A stretch of DNA of 64,000 bases from Aquimarina sp042434915 (GTDB taxonomy: Bacteria; Bacteroidota; Bacteroidia; Flavobacteriales; Flavobacteriaceae), in contig NZ_CP170198.1 in the NCBI RefSeq assembly GCF_042434915.1, positions 3,472,001 through 3,536,000 on the forward strand, written 5' to 3'. Both the position numbers and the translations under genes were made by a program. Shown here one piece after another: positions 28,000 through 37,500 of this stretch (position 1 is its first letter; each line of letters starts with the position of its first letter). Below the pieces are notes generated by a model. The model was not told the DNA's origin and did no database searches. It saw nothing but the letters and a program-made list of their open reading frames with translations.

Positions 28000-29484
28000 T
28001 TAGTCAAAAGCCCTTCTATTGGGCAACGTATGTTTTTTTAAAATTCGTAGATTTTCTTCTTTTACCAATTGATCATCGCGTAATGCCCAGAGCGTATCAC
28101 TAGCATATTTACGAGTAGATGGTAGTTCTACGATAGGATTTGGATAATCAACACCTAAAACAAAGTCATTAAACTTTTGATCTAGTGGGGTCATTTTAAA
28201 AGGTTCATGAATAAATTCAGGCGGAAGATCTCTTAGTTCTCTAACCCATTTTCTAATAAAATGACCTTCGGGGTCATGCTCTAAACTATTTTTAATAGGA
28301 TTATAAATTCGTAGTAGGTTGGTTCCAGTTTCACCAGCTTGCATTTGCAGTTGAGGAAAATGAATCCCTGGTTCAAAATCTAGAAACATTTGTGATAAAT
28401 GTGAAGTGGCTTCTTGCCATGGTTGCCATAAGTTATGCGTAAAAAAGGATACGACAAGTGCGCGCATTCTAAAGTTTAGATACCCTGTTTCTGATAAGCA
28501 ACGCATGCACGCATCGATAAGAGGATATCCAGTTTGTCCAGTTTTCCATGCCTTTATATAAGCATCAGAGACTTGTTTTTTTAGCTTATGATAGCCTTTA
28601 TTAACACTCTCAAATTCCATAGTATCTTCCATTTCAAATTTTTGAATAAAATGGGCTTGCCATCGCAATCTAGAAGTAAAAGAATCTATTTGCTTTTTGA
28701 AAGTTGAAGTTTTACGGATTACTTTGGCATAATGCCATACTTGACGCACCGATAAGTTACCCCAAGCCAAATATGGTGATAAACGGCTACAGCCCTTACG
28801 AGCCAATGCAGGTTTCGAAATGTGAGCATTATAATTCTTGATTCGCTCTTCAAAAAAGGACGTCAAATAGCGATGTGCCATGGTGGATCCACCGACTTGC
28901 ATAAGCGGGTAATGTGCTGTGTGTAAATTTGCAGTATTAAAATGGTTGGACAAGTTATCTAAAGTCGCAATAGGAATAAAACTGTTGGTGTCTGGCTTAA
29001 AATCATGCACTGGTTGCATCATATATTTCTCCCATTTATCGCTCCAATCCATTCGATCTCTTTCTCCTCTAAAAACGCCATTGTTAATATGCTGTTTCCA
29101 ATGGATTCTATTGTTTTTACAAAACCTAGAAAAATTTTTATCACGATCATACGTTAATCGAATACCAGTTTCTTGATGGCTATAAACAGTATTAATTTTC
29201 CAGAATTGTTGTAAAGTACTTACTACTGAGATTATTTCTGAGTTTACAGAAAGAACTCTAGTTGTGTATGGTTCTAACTGTTTGTTCAAATCGAGAATAG
29301 ATTGTTTGATAAAATTCCAATGTCGTTCACTGTAATGTTTATCATTGCGTAATGAATTTTCAAAAACAAATAATAAAAGTGTTGGTACACCTGATTTTAT
29401 AGCGTTATGAATAGCCTCATTGTCCAATAAGCGTAAATCTCGTTTAAACCAAACGATATTAATTTCGGGTTTTTCAGTATTCAT
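28000..29484 (-). CDS. Photolyase/cryptochrome-family flavoprotein
   Basis: 494 aa from ATG 29484; an upstream TTG at 29496 was rejected. The N-terminal photolyase alpha/beta domain (INIVWFKRDLRLLDNEAI) and C-terminal FAD domain (QTGYPLIDACMRCLSETGYLNFRMRALVVSFFTHNLWQ) are seen. The region after it (EPGIHFPQLQMQAGETGTNLLRIYNP) differs from classic CPD photolyases, so the lesion type, or a sensory role, is uncertain. The reading frame overlaps the end of the FeS photolyase gene by 11 bases. Confidence 0.82.
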   Translation of the reverse strand: MNTEKPEINIVWFKRDLRLLDNEAIHNAIKSGVPTLLLFVFENSLRNDKHYSERHWNFIKQSILDLNKQLEPYTTRVLSVNSEIISVVSTLQQFWKINTVYSHQETGIRLTYDRDKNFSRFCKNNRIHWKQHINNGVFRGERDRMDWSDKWEKYMMQPVHDFKPDTNSFIPIATLDNLSNHFNTANLHTAHYPLMQVGGSTMAHRYLTSFFEERIKNYNAHISKPALARKGCSRLSPYLAWGNLSVRQVWHYAKVIRKTSTFKKQIDSFTSRLRWQAHFIQKFEMEDTMEFESVNKGYHKLKKQVSDAYIKAWKTGQTGYPLIDACMRCLSETGYLNFRMRALVVSFFTHNLWQPWQEATSHLSQMFLDFEPGIHFPQLQMQAGETGTNLLRIYNPIKNSLEHDPEGHFIRKWVRELRDLPPEFIHEPFKMTPLDQKFNDFVLGVDYPNPIVELPSTRKYASDTLWALRDDQLVKEENLRILKKHTLPNRRAFD

Positions 29485-31006
29485 TGGGGTTTGCAATTAT
29501 ATGTTGTGCTCTCTTTCTATACGCATCTTTTTTCTCGGGACTCATTTTGTCTAGTAGACTCATCATCATTTTCATTCTGCGATTATTTTTGAAATAGTGT
29601 TGCTTCTCATCCAGAAAGTTCCAATACAGACTATTGAATGGACAGGCATCATCTTCTGTTTTTTTTGAGACTTTATAATAACATCCTTTGCAATAGGTGC
29701 TCATTTTGTTTATATAGCTTCCGCTGGATACGTAGGGTTTTGTTGCAACAAGCCCACCATCTGCAAATTGACTCATACCCCGTGTATTGGTGATTTCTAC
29801 CCATTCTATTGCGTCAATATAAATACCTAAGTACCATTGATCAACTTCATCTGGATGTACCTGAGTAAGGAGGGCATAATTGCCTGTAATCATAAGTCGT
29901 TGAATGTGGTGCGCATAGGCATCTTCTAGACTTTGCGTAATTGCATGATGTAGGCAATTCATCTTTGTGTTTCCAGTCCAATAAAATTCAGGAAGTTTAT
30001 TATGATTTTCAAGATGATTTTTTTTCGCGTAAGCGGGCATTTCTTTCCAATACATACCGCGCATATATTCTCGCCATCCTAAAATTTGACGTATAAACCC
30101 CTCAACTTGAGAGAAATGAATCAATTCCTTATGCTTTCTCCAATAATCAATTACAGTCACGATAACCTCCATAGGGTGTAGCATTTTACTATTCATAGCA
30201 AAGGATAATCGACTATGAAAGAGATATTTTTGATTAGGAGCCATCGCGTCTTGATAATCTCCGAAATGTTTCAATAAATTTTGACAAAAATAATCAAGAG
30301 TATCTAGCGCTTCTTCTCTTGAGGTGGGCCAGTTGAAGTTTTCTGTAGAAATATTTCCTATAGTTTTTACTTTTTGTTTATTTAATAAGTCAATTAGAGA
30401 GGTTACGTCTTTTACATATTTTTTTTCTTCAGGTATTGCGGGAGTCCCTTTCCATTTTTTTCGGTTACTTTCATCATAATTCCATTGGCCGCCTTCAGGG
30501 TCAGTATCTGTTACCATTAAAATGTCATATTTTTTTCTCATAAACCGATAAAAATACTCCATAGTAAACTGTTTTTTACCTTTAAAAAAAGTTGATAATG
30601 TAGTGCGTGTAGTCAGAAAGTGTTCTGTGTCATAAGCCTCGTGTTCTATAGATAGAGATTTGCACAAATGGATTAATTGCTGATCCAGTCTATACTCATC
30701 TGGCAACTGGTATTCAAATTTTGAAATATTTTTTGTCTTTACTAGATTTTCTATATTTTCTGAAAGATTTTGGGTATTGTTTTTCGCGTCAAGCGTATAA
30801 TAAAGTACTTGATGTCCTTTTTTTTCTAAAGTTTTTGAGAAATTACGCATACTATCAAAAAATGCCACAATTTTTTGGATGTGGTGTTTTGTATAATCAG
30901 TTTCTTGACGCATCTCTGCCATAAAATAAATAATAGTATCATCTATTGTGTTGAACCAGGAATGATTTATATTGAGTTGATCACCAAGAATTAAGCGTAA
31001 TGTCAT
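29474..31006 (-). CDS. phrB: Iron-sulfur bacterial cryptochrome/(6-4) photolyase (FeS-BCP, PhrB-like)
   Basis: 510 aa. The start MTLRLILGDQLN is typical of the FeS-BCP group. Four cysteines placed as the [4Fe-4S] ligands of PhrB are present: C351 (NCLHH), C439 and C442 (CKGC) and C455 (CPFNSLYW). PhrB-type enzymes use FAD, a lumazine antenna and the cluster to repair (6-4) photoproducts under blue light. It starts 4 bases after the DASH cryptochrome stop and overlaps the next photolyase gene. Confidence 0.92.
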   Translation of the reverse strand: MTLRLILGDQLNINHSWFNTIDDTIIYFMAEMRQETDYTKHHIQKIVAFFDSMRNFSKTLEKKGHQVLYYTLDAKNNTQNLSENIENLVKTKNISKFEYQLPDEYRLDQQLIHLCKSLSIEHEAYDTEHFLTTRTTLSTFFKGKKQFTMEYFYRFMRKKYDILMVTDTDPEGGQWNYDESNRKKWKGTPAIPEEKKYVKDVTSLIDLLNKQKVKTIGNISTENFNWPTSREEALDTLDYFCQNLLKHFGDYQDAMAPNQKYLFHSRLSFAMNSKMLHPMEVIVTVIDYWRKHKELIHFSQVEGFIRQILGWREYMRGMYWKEMPAYAKKNHLENHNKLPEFYWTGNTKMNCLHHAITQSLEDAYAHHIQRLMITGNYALLTQVHPDEVDQWYLGIYIDAIEWVEITNTRGMSQFADGGLVATKPYVSSGSYINKMSTYCKGCYYKVSKKTEDDACPFNSLYWNFLDEKQHYFKNNRRMKMMMSLLDKMSPEKKDAYRKRAQHIIANPNEY

Positions 31007-31010
31007 AAGT

Positions 31011-32312
31011 TTAAAATAATATGGGTTGTAACCAAAGTTGTTGAAATTTTTGTTGAGGATCGTAGCGTTTTGCTTGTAACTCTATATTAAATTTACGATC
31101 ACGAGGATCATTCCCTACGCCCGCAACATACATCCAATTGCCATAATTACTGTGTACATCATAATCGATCAAAAACGCCTCAAAATATGCGGCACCTATG
31201 CGCCAATCTATTTTTTGATCTTTTGTTAAATAGGAAGCTACATTTTGACGGCCTCTATTACTCATCCAACCAGTTTTACCCAACTCAATCATATTAGCAT
31301 TAACAAAGGGTTCTTTAGTTTGTCCTGAAATCCAAGCATTTAGTTTTACTTTGTCAGTAGACCATGCATACTTTTTTTGAAGAATACCATCGATACTAAA
31401 AATTTTATTACCATATTTAAGTGATACGTATTTGAAAAAGTCACGCCATATCAGTTCAAAGATCAACCAATAAGTAGAGTCATTTTTTATCACATCTTTT
31501 TCGTATTTTTTAATTTCCCAATAAATTGTCCTAGCAGAAATACTACCATTAGCCAACCACGCAGACAATTTAGAACTATAGTGAGGTCCAATCAAACCAT
31601 TACGTGTCTTTTTATAGGTCGAAAGATTATGACTTTGCCAAAAATAATCTTTAATTCGATTTTGTGCTTGTAGTGTCCCACCCTTAAACGGAAATGCCGA
31701 ACGAGAGTCGATTGTACGAGATTGGTACCCTAAAGTTTCTATCGTTGGTAGTTTAGTATGGTTGGTAATATAGTTTGTGCTAGAAAGCCTTTTTATCGTA
31801 CTTGGTCGTTGTACGGTACATCGATGTTCACATAATTTACGAAAATCGGTAAAAACTCTAGGTAGTGATTGTATAGGAATGGGTAGTTGCTCAGGGTTAA
31901 TCAAAAATTGATCGTAGGACGCCGTCCATTTTATAGCGCGCTGAGGCAACTTGTTTTTTACATTAGCTTCAATAATACATTCTTCATGTGTCCATTCCTT
32001 TTGCAGATAAACCTCGGTGATAGCATGTTTATGAATCAGCTCTGGAATACAGTTTTCTGGATAATCAAAATACGTGAATAGCGTAATGTTATAAGTTTGT
32101 AAAGTGTCTCGCAATTCCTCAACCGTTTCTAAGAGAAATTTAGCACGATAATACTCGGTCTTTTTAAAGCCGTAGGAAGTACTTTTAAAATGCCTTGGAT
32201 CAAAACAAAATATTGCAATAACTTTTTTATGATGTGCAGTAGCCTTTGTTAAAGATAGGTTGTCTACCATTCTTAAATCATTTCGAAACCAGACTAATGC
32301 GGTTGAATCCAT
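31011..32312 (-). CDS. DASH-type cryptochrome
   Basis: 433 aa. The N-terminal ALVWFRNDLRMVDNLSL and FCFDPRHF, and the C-terminal TGWMSNRGRQNVASYLTKD and HSNYGNWMYVAGVGNDPRDRKFN, are hallmarks of CRY-DASH. Known members repair CPD lesions in single-stranded or looped DNA and bind FAD plus a folate antenna. The gene follows the DUF2256 gene by 16 bases and precedes the FeS photolyase by 4. Confidence 0.93.
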   Translation of the reverse strand: MDSTALVWFRNDLRMVDNLSLTKATAHHKKVIAIFCFDPRHFKSTSYGFKKTEYYRAKFLLETVEELRDTLQTYNITLFTYFDYPENCIPELIHKHAITEVYLQKEWTHEECIIEANVKNKLPQRAIKWTASYDQFLINPEQLPIPIQSLPRVFTDFRKLCEHRCTVQRPSTIKRLSSTNYITNHTKLPTIETLGYQSRTIDSRSAFPFKGGTLQAQNRIKDYFWQSHNLSTYKKTRNGLIGPHYSSKLSAWLANGSISARTIYWEIKKYEKDVIKNDSTYWLIFELIWRDFFKYVSLKYGNKIFSIDGILQKKYAWSTDKVKLNAWISGQTKEPFVNANMIELGKTGWMSNRGRQNVASYLTKDQKIDWRIGAAYFEAFLIDYDVHSNYGNWMYVAGVGNDPRDRKFNIELQAKRYDPQQKFQQLWLQPILF

Positions 32313-32328
32313 GTTTTGTTTTTTATCT

Positions 32329-32478
32329 TTAACTTTTTAAAAAGCGTTTCTTGTTTCTTCGACAACGCTCACTGCAATACACTACTGCATCCCAATCACG
32401 TTTCCATTTTTTGCGCCAACTAAAAGATTTGTCACAGACGATACAAATTTTTGTTGGTAAGGAAATTTTATGATGCAT
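32329..32478 (-). CDS. DUF2256 zinc-ribbon-like small protein
   Basis: 49 aa, easily missed for its size. It is very basic and has two Cys pairs, CIVCDKSFSWRKKWKRDW and YCSERCRRNKKRF, which fit a small zinc-binding fold. DUF2256 genes often lie next to cryptochrome/photolyase genes, as here. A perfect -7 box (TAAATTTG, 32502-32495) lies 16 bases upstream, so this is the first gene of the operon. Function unknown; nucleic-acid binding is a guess from charge and fold. Confidence 0.88.
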   Translation of the reverse strand: MHHKISLPTKICIVCDKSFSWRKKWKRDWDAVVYCSERCRRNKKRFLKS

Positions 32479-32494
32479 AGATTATTTTGTCTAA

Positions 32495-32502
32495 CAAATT
32501 TA
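32495..32502 (-). promoter_or_regulatory. -7 box of the light-damage operon
   Basis: TAAATTTG on the minus strand, 16 bases before the DUF2256 start. No convincing -33 element is seen at normal spacing, since a terminator lies just upstream. Confidence 0.5.
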
Positions 32503-32510
32503 GTAAAAAG

Positions 32511-32558
32511 ATAAACAAAAATTCTTTCATTTGTATTGTTTTTAACAAATGAAAGAAT
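32511..32558 (-). terminator. Terminator after manA
   Basis: Perfect 14-bp inverted repeat ATTCTTTCATTTGT / ACAAATGAAAGAAT with a 10-base loop (32521-32558). On the minus strand it is followed by TTTTGTTT. It lies 37 bases after the manA stop and separates it from the photolyase operon. Confidence 0.8.
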
Positions 32559-32595
32559 AGATGAAATTGATAAAACAGTTTTGGGGAACGTATTT

Positions 32596-33570
32596 TTAAG
32601 CTATGTAAACTTCTAATAGTTCAGCATTATCAGATGTTATAATGGCATTAGATGCTGTGGCTGGTATAAGAAGTGTTTCACCCTGCGAGATGACTTCGGT
32701 TATATTATCAATGGTTACAGTTGCTCTACCTTGTGTACACATATAGATAACAAAAGAATCAAGTTGAGTATAGTCTTTACAAAAAGAATTTTTAACTCCT
32801 ACAAAATTCGTGGTGAAATAGGGGCACTCTGTGATTGTAGACGATTGATTAATTAGTTTATCATAGTGCATTATGTAATTATCATTTTTTGAATAATTAA
32901 TCACGTCGAACGCCATATCATTGTGCAAGTCTCGTGAGTTTCCTTGTTTATCGGTTCTGTTATAATCGTATACGCGGTATGTTATATCAGATGTTTGTTG
33001 AATTTCAGCAATCAAAGCTCCAGCCCCAATTGCGTGAATCTCTCCAGGATTGATAAAAAAACAATCTCCATTTTTAATTGATTCTGTATGTAATACATCC
33101 TCTAGTGAATTATTTTTTAAGTGATATTTATATAAATCTTTATCCATATGGTCTTCAAACCCTATAATTACATTTGCATCGGTATCAGCTTGCATTACGT
33201 ACCACATTTCAGTTTTACCAAATGAGTTATGGCGTTTACCAGCAATCGCATCATCAGGATGCACTTGAATTGATAAATTTTCTTGGGCGTCAATAAACTT
33301 AATGAGTAGTGGGAAATTATTTCCGAAGGTTTTATAGTTGTTTTTTCCCATTAATTCTTGGTTAAACTGTTGCATCATTTCTTTTAAACTCATTCCCTTA
33401 AGTATGCCATTGGCTACAACAGAAGTCGAATGTTCATCTACATCACTAATTTCCCAACTTTCGCCAATGTTTTGTTTTTTAGTTTTTTTATTTAGGATGT
33501 TTTTTAATTTATTGCCACCCCAGATTTTCTCTTTTAATATAGGTTCGAATTTGATTGGATAATTTATCAT
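32596..33570 (-). CDS. manA: Mannose-6-phosphate isomerase, class I
   Basis: 324 aa zinc enzyme interconverting fructose-6-P and mannose-6-P. Landmarks: N-terminal IKFEPILKEKIWGG, metal site region QVHPDD, FFINPGEIHAIGAG, and the short C-terminal cupin. It starts 21 bases after the GT2 gene and is co-transcribed with it, which suggests dedicated mannose supply (through GDP-mannose) for polysaccharide made by neighbouring genes. Confidence 0.93.
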   Translation of the reverse strand: MINYPIKFEPILKEKIWGGNKLKNILNKKTKKQNIGESWEISDVDEHSTSVVANGILKGMSLKEMMQQFNQELMGKNNYKTFGNNFPLLIKFIDAQENLSIQVHPDDAIAGKRHNSFGKTEMWYVMQADTDANVIIGFEDHMDKDLYKYHLKNNSLEDVLHTESIKNGDCFFINPGEIHAIGAGALIAEIQQTSDITYRVYDYNRTDKQGNSRDLHNDMAFDVINYSKNDNYIMHYDKLINQSSTITECPYFTTNFVGVKNSFCKDYTQLDSFVIYMCTQGRATVTIDNITEVISQGETLLIPATASNAIITSDNAELLEVYIA

Positions 33571-33591
33571 GACATTATGTTGTTAAGGTTA

Positions 33592-34413
33592 TTATGCGGC
33601 TAATGATGTGTTGTTTACTCCAAATATTTCTATGGTAGGTTCTATAGTATTTTTGGCATTTACAGCAATGCTGGATTGTAGTACGGTATAGTTGAACCAT
33701 ATTGATAATAATCTGTAAGGAATCTCAAGAGAATCTTTTAAGCCCAGTTTAGAGTCTTCCATATGAACCCATCTTTTTAGAGGTTGTTCCAGAATTTTTG
33801 CCATTACTTTTGATTTACCGTAAAACTTTTTAAGCTTTATGAACATCTCTACATCAAATAACCAACGGCTATAAAATTTTGTTTCGAAAAGTACTGGTAC
33901 AAGATGTGCTCGATAAACTTTTGCACCACATTGAGTATCTTGGATAAAAAGTCCTAGTATTGCCACGATCAAAAGATTGATCATTTTTGAGATTAATCCT
34001 CTAATTTTATCTTTTTCGATCCCCTGAGATGGATTTTTTGCTCTAGAACCAAATACAAAATCTAATTTATCATTGTTTTTAAGCGTTGTAAGTAAGCCTG
34101 CAAAATCTTCAAAATCTGTAGACAAATCTGCATCGATGAAGCCTACAAATTTAATATCACCTCTTTTATAAAGGTATTGAGATCCAGTGCGAACAGCAGC
34201 TGCTTTACCAGCATTTTTTTTCACATCTACAATACTGATTTTTCTTGGATTGGTTTCTTGAATTTTTTTTAGCACTTGGATGGTATTGTCTTTACTCCCA
34301 TCGTTTACAAAGCATAAATGATATTGATTTTTCTTGTTTGCAAATTGAATAAAAGCGTTTACATCTAGTCTGTTTTCTTCGTTATAGCACGGTATGATTA
34401 TTCCAGTTTTCAT
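33592..34413 (-). CDS. GT2 polyprenyl-phosphate sugar synthase (DPM1/ALG5-like)
   Basis: 273 aa from ATG 34413, chosen because the GT2 fold starts at once (MKTGIIIPCYNEENRL); 14 further upstream codons were rejected. Nucleotide-sugar motifs: FVNDGSKDNT, and FIDADLSTD for metal. QDTQCGAKVYRA is typical of dolichyl-phosphate mannose/glucose synthase relatives. It likely loads mannose or glucose on a polyprenyl phosphate for the GT-C protein encoded divergently. A LytTR-like direct repeat and a perfect -7 box lie upstream. Confidence 0.87.
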   Translation of the reverse strand: MKTGIIIPCYNEENRLDVNAFIQFANKKNQYHLCFVNDGSKDNTIQVLKKIQETNPRKISIVDVKKNAGKAAAVRTGSQYLYKRGDIKFVGFIDADLSTDFEDFAGLLTTLKNNDKLDFVFGSRAKNPSQGIEKDKIRGLISKMINLLIVAILGLFIQDTQCGAKVYRAHLVPVLFETKFYSRWLFDVEMFIKLKKFYGKSKVMAKILEQPLKRWVHMEDSKLGLKDSLEIPYRLLSIWFNYTVLQSSIAVNAKNTIEPTIEIFGVNNTSLAA

Positions 34414-34437
34414 AGTAGTTTGTTTTGGTTTATAGTC

Positions 34438-34508
34438 CAAATCTACGAGGAGCACACAGTAAAAAATCTCATATTTCGTTGACTAGCAACTTAGTATCGA
34501 TAAATGGT
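34438..34508 (-). promoter_or_regulatory. GT2-manA promoter with LytTR-like direct repeat
   Basis: On the leftward side a perfect -7 box (TAGATTTG on the minus strand, 34445-34438) lies 25 bases before the ATG. Written on the plus strand, the direct repeat is TCGTTGACTAG at 34476 and TCGATAAATGG at 34497, exactly 21 bp apart. The proximal copy starts 31 bp from the -7 box. The same arrangement occurs at three to four other promoters in the window. Confidence 0.6.
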
Positions 34509-34591
34509 TTTCGTCGAAAGACATTCCGTTTATCGAAATCAAACATTATTGTATATTTAATCAATTAAAAAGAGTGATATCAAGATCATAA

Positions 34592-37500
34592 ATGGATAAA
34601 AGGACAAATAAATATGTGATAAGTGCAGTTCTTATTGGATTGGCTTTCCATGGGACTAGTATTTTTTTTACTTTAGAATCTACGTATGATGCATTGATTC
34701 ATTTATTTTTTGCCGAGCATTATTCACAACAATGGTTTGAGCCATGGAGTTATAAGTGGTATACAGGTTTTACGGTCATGGGTTATCCACCACTAGTGCA
34801 TCAAGCAATTGCTTTGTTTTCATATCTAGGAGGTCTTAAGTTTGGAATGTTTACCGTTGCTATAATTGGGGTTATTTTGTTTGTTACGGGGGTGTATCGT
34901 TTTGCTTTATTAATTACTGCAAATCGAAAAGCAGCCGGTTATGCATCCATAGTAGGAATATTATCCACTTCATTTGTTGAGACACTACATATATTTGGAC
35001 AATTACCTAGTATAATAGGTATATCCATTCTAATGCACGCCTTACCAGAAATCTATTTATGGATTAAGACAGGTCGCTATCGATATTTGTTAACTTCGAT
35101 AAGTTTATTAGCTGTTACGGTTACCTCTCATCATGTTACGCCCATCTTTGGCATGGTGTTTTTTATCTTTCCATTAATAGGTATGGTTATTATGGATGCC
35201 TCGCGTGAAAAGGTGCGAAAGTATCGCGAGATTACGTTTGTGATTTTTTTTAAAAATTTTTTACAATTATTTAAAAGAATTCTTCTGTTTGGTTTGCTCT
35301 CTCTTTGTAGTATAATCCTTTGTATTTTGCCGTATTGGATTAACACAAAAAATAACCCGATTACTCAGGTTCCCATCCCACATGGTTCTCGAGATAATTT
35401 TTTAGAAGTGACCTCATCGGGCTTGGTATTTTTCTTAATTCCTTGGGGGATTCTTTTGTTTTTATTGCCGTATATATTTTATAGATATTATAGTAAACGG
35501 TATTTGTTTTTTGGGTTTTCGATAACATTATTAACCATCTTAGGTACTGGGGGTACTACACCTGTACCTAAAGCAATTTTGGGAGATAATGCATTTAATA
35601 TCCTTACCCTAGATAGATTTACTCTTTGGGCTTCTATTATGGCTCTTCCAATTTTTGGTGAGTTTGTTTATCGATTTGTAGAAGGTGATTTAAGAAATTA
35701 TATTCAAGATAGATTTGGGAGTATTTTTCACCGTTTGCTAGGAGGTATTTTAGTAGGTATGATTGTCTTTATGCTAATCTTTACGATGAGCCTTGGTTAT
35801 TTTAGACCTAACCAACCACAAGAAATTAAAATGTTACCAATACTCAATTTTTTGAGTCAAGATCAGCACGACCATTGGCGATTCTTACCGTTGGGTTTTG
35901 GGGATCAAATGGCATGGTTATCTGCGCAAACTAATGCCATGACAGTGGATGGTAATTATCATTCTGCAAGAAGATTACCAGAATTAACAACACGAGCAGT
36001 AGAGCGATTAGAAAACTCAAAATTTAGAGGGATCGAGGGGATAGGATCTTTACAGCAATTTCTGACAGTTCCAGAAAAGTATAATCTCAAATATGTTTTT
36101 TCTAATGATAAATTTTATGATCCTATACTTTATTTTTGTGGTTGGCAACGGCTTAGGCAGCTAGAAAACGGCATTATGGTATGGGAAAAATTGAATATAG
36201 CACCTCTACCATCAATGATACCCAAAGAAACCGTGCCAATGTATCAAAGTTTGCTTTGGGGAATATTTCCTTTTCTAACAGTTTTAATTGCATTTGTTAT
36301 CAATATTCAAATGATATGGGTACGCACACTGCGCTCCAGATTTGAGAGATTTCCCGAATATTTAAGATTTCAAAACACCTATTTACAGTTTAATAAAAAG
36401 CTTGTAAAAGCGTCTTGTATATGGGCCGTTTTTCTTTGTATTCTATTTGGTTATGGTACTTATCTCTTTTACATTAAGAATTCAACTCAAATCAGTGCTC
36501 CTAATGTTTTAAAAGCATATTATGATGCGCTAGATTTTAAAGAGTTTAAAAGAGCGTATTCTTATATAGATCCCCAGAGCGACAAGAGTATGGATCAATA
36601 TATGCTTGAGGTATCAGTAAGTGATGGTGTTTTAAGCTCCTACGCCAAATTAGAAACTATTGATGTTCAACTTTTAAAAAGTACCGATTCGACAGCCAAA
36701 GCCAAAGTTATCACAGAATGGATTACACCTCTGGAGAAATTAAATAAGATTTTTTACCATACCTTAAACAAGAGGAGAGGCAAGTGGTTTATAGAACCAC
36801 TTGCATATGACTTGGATATACCGCCAGATCAATTATATACAGAAAGTACGAATAAGTTTTATAATCATGGTAGAAGAAGGATCACCTCAGAACAAACATA
36901 TCATGAAGATGTTTTGAAGCAACCTGTACTGCAAGTTATATCTGCAAAGTTGGTCGCATATGATACTATATATAGTATTGTCGGCGAAATTCAAAATATA
37001 GACGAAGTTCCCTCGGATGTGGTCGTTAAAGGGAGTTTGTATAACACAGAGAATGATTTATTGGCAACATATAATGTTAAGCATCAAATGAAACACAAAC
37101 TTATGCCAAAAGAGATTACAAGTTTTCGTGTCAATTTTGAGGGAATAGCATGGATAAATACAGAGGATAGAATACCACAAACTTTTGACCCCAACGAATT
37201 TACATCCATTGCGTTAGCAGAAACACCAACGGTTTTTGACTTACAATGTGCAGGCAATGTAGCAACCACAGATTTATATAAATCTGTAGCCTTAAATAAT
37301 TTAGTCATACGCGCTAATGAAGTTTCGGGTTTTCTTTTCAATTTTGGGGTTCAAGAAGTAACAATTCCGCAACTGATAATTTCTTATTACAATGCAGAAA
37401 AAAGGTTGATTTGGGTCGATCATCATTACCTAAGAGAAGGAATACGACCACAAAGAAGACAATTTTTTAAATTTACACTACCTTCACTTAAAGAGGTTTG

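Noticed and set aside
27546..28103. Rightward 185-codon frame opposite TIGR03643 and DUF2452
   Set aside because: It is antisense to two genes with family-like sequence and has no sensible motif.
34505..34536. LytTR-like repeat read rightward for the GT-C operon (TTCGTCGA and TATCGA)
   Set aside because: Spacing is 19 or 21 depending on the alignment and no -7 box sits at the right place; the leftward reading with perfect -7 box fits better. Shared control is still possible.
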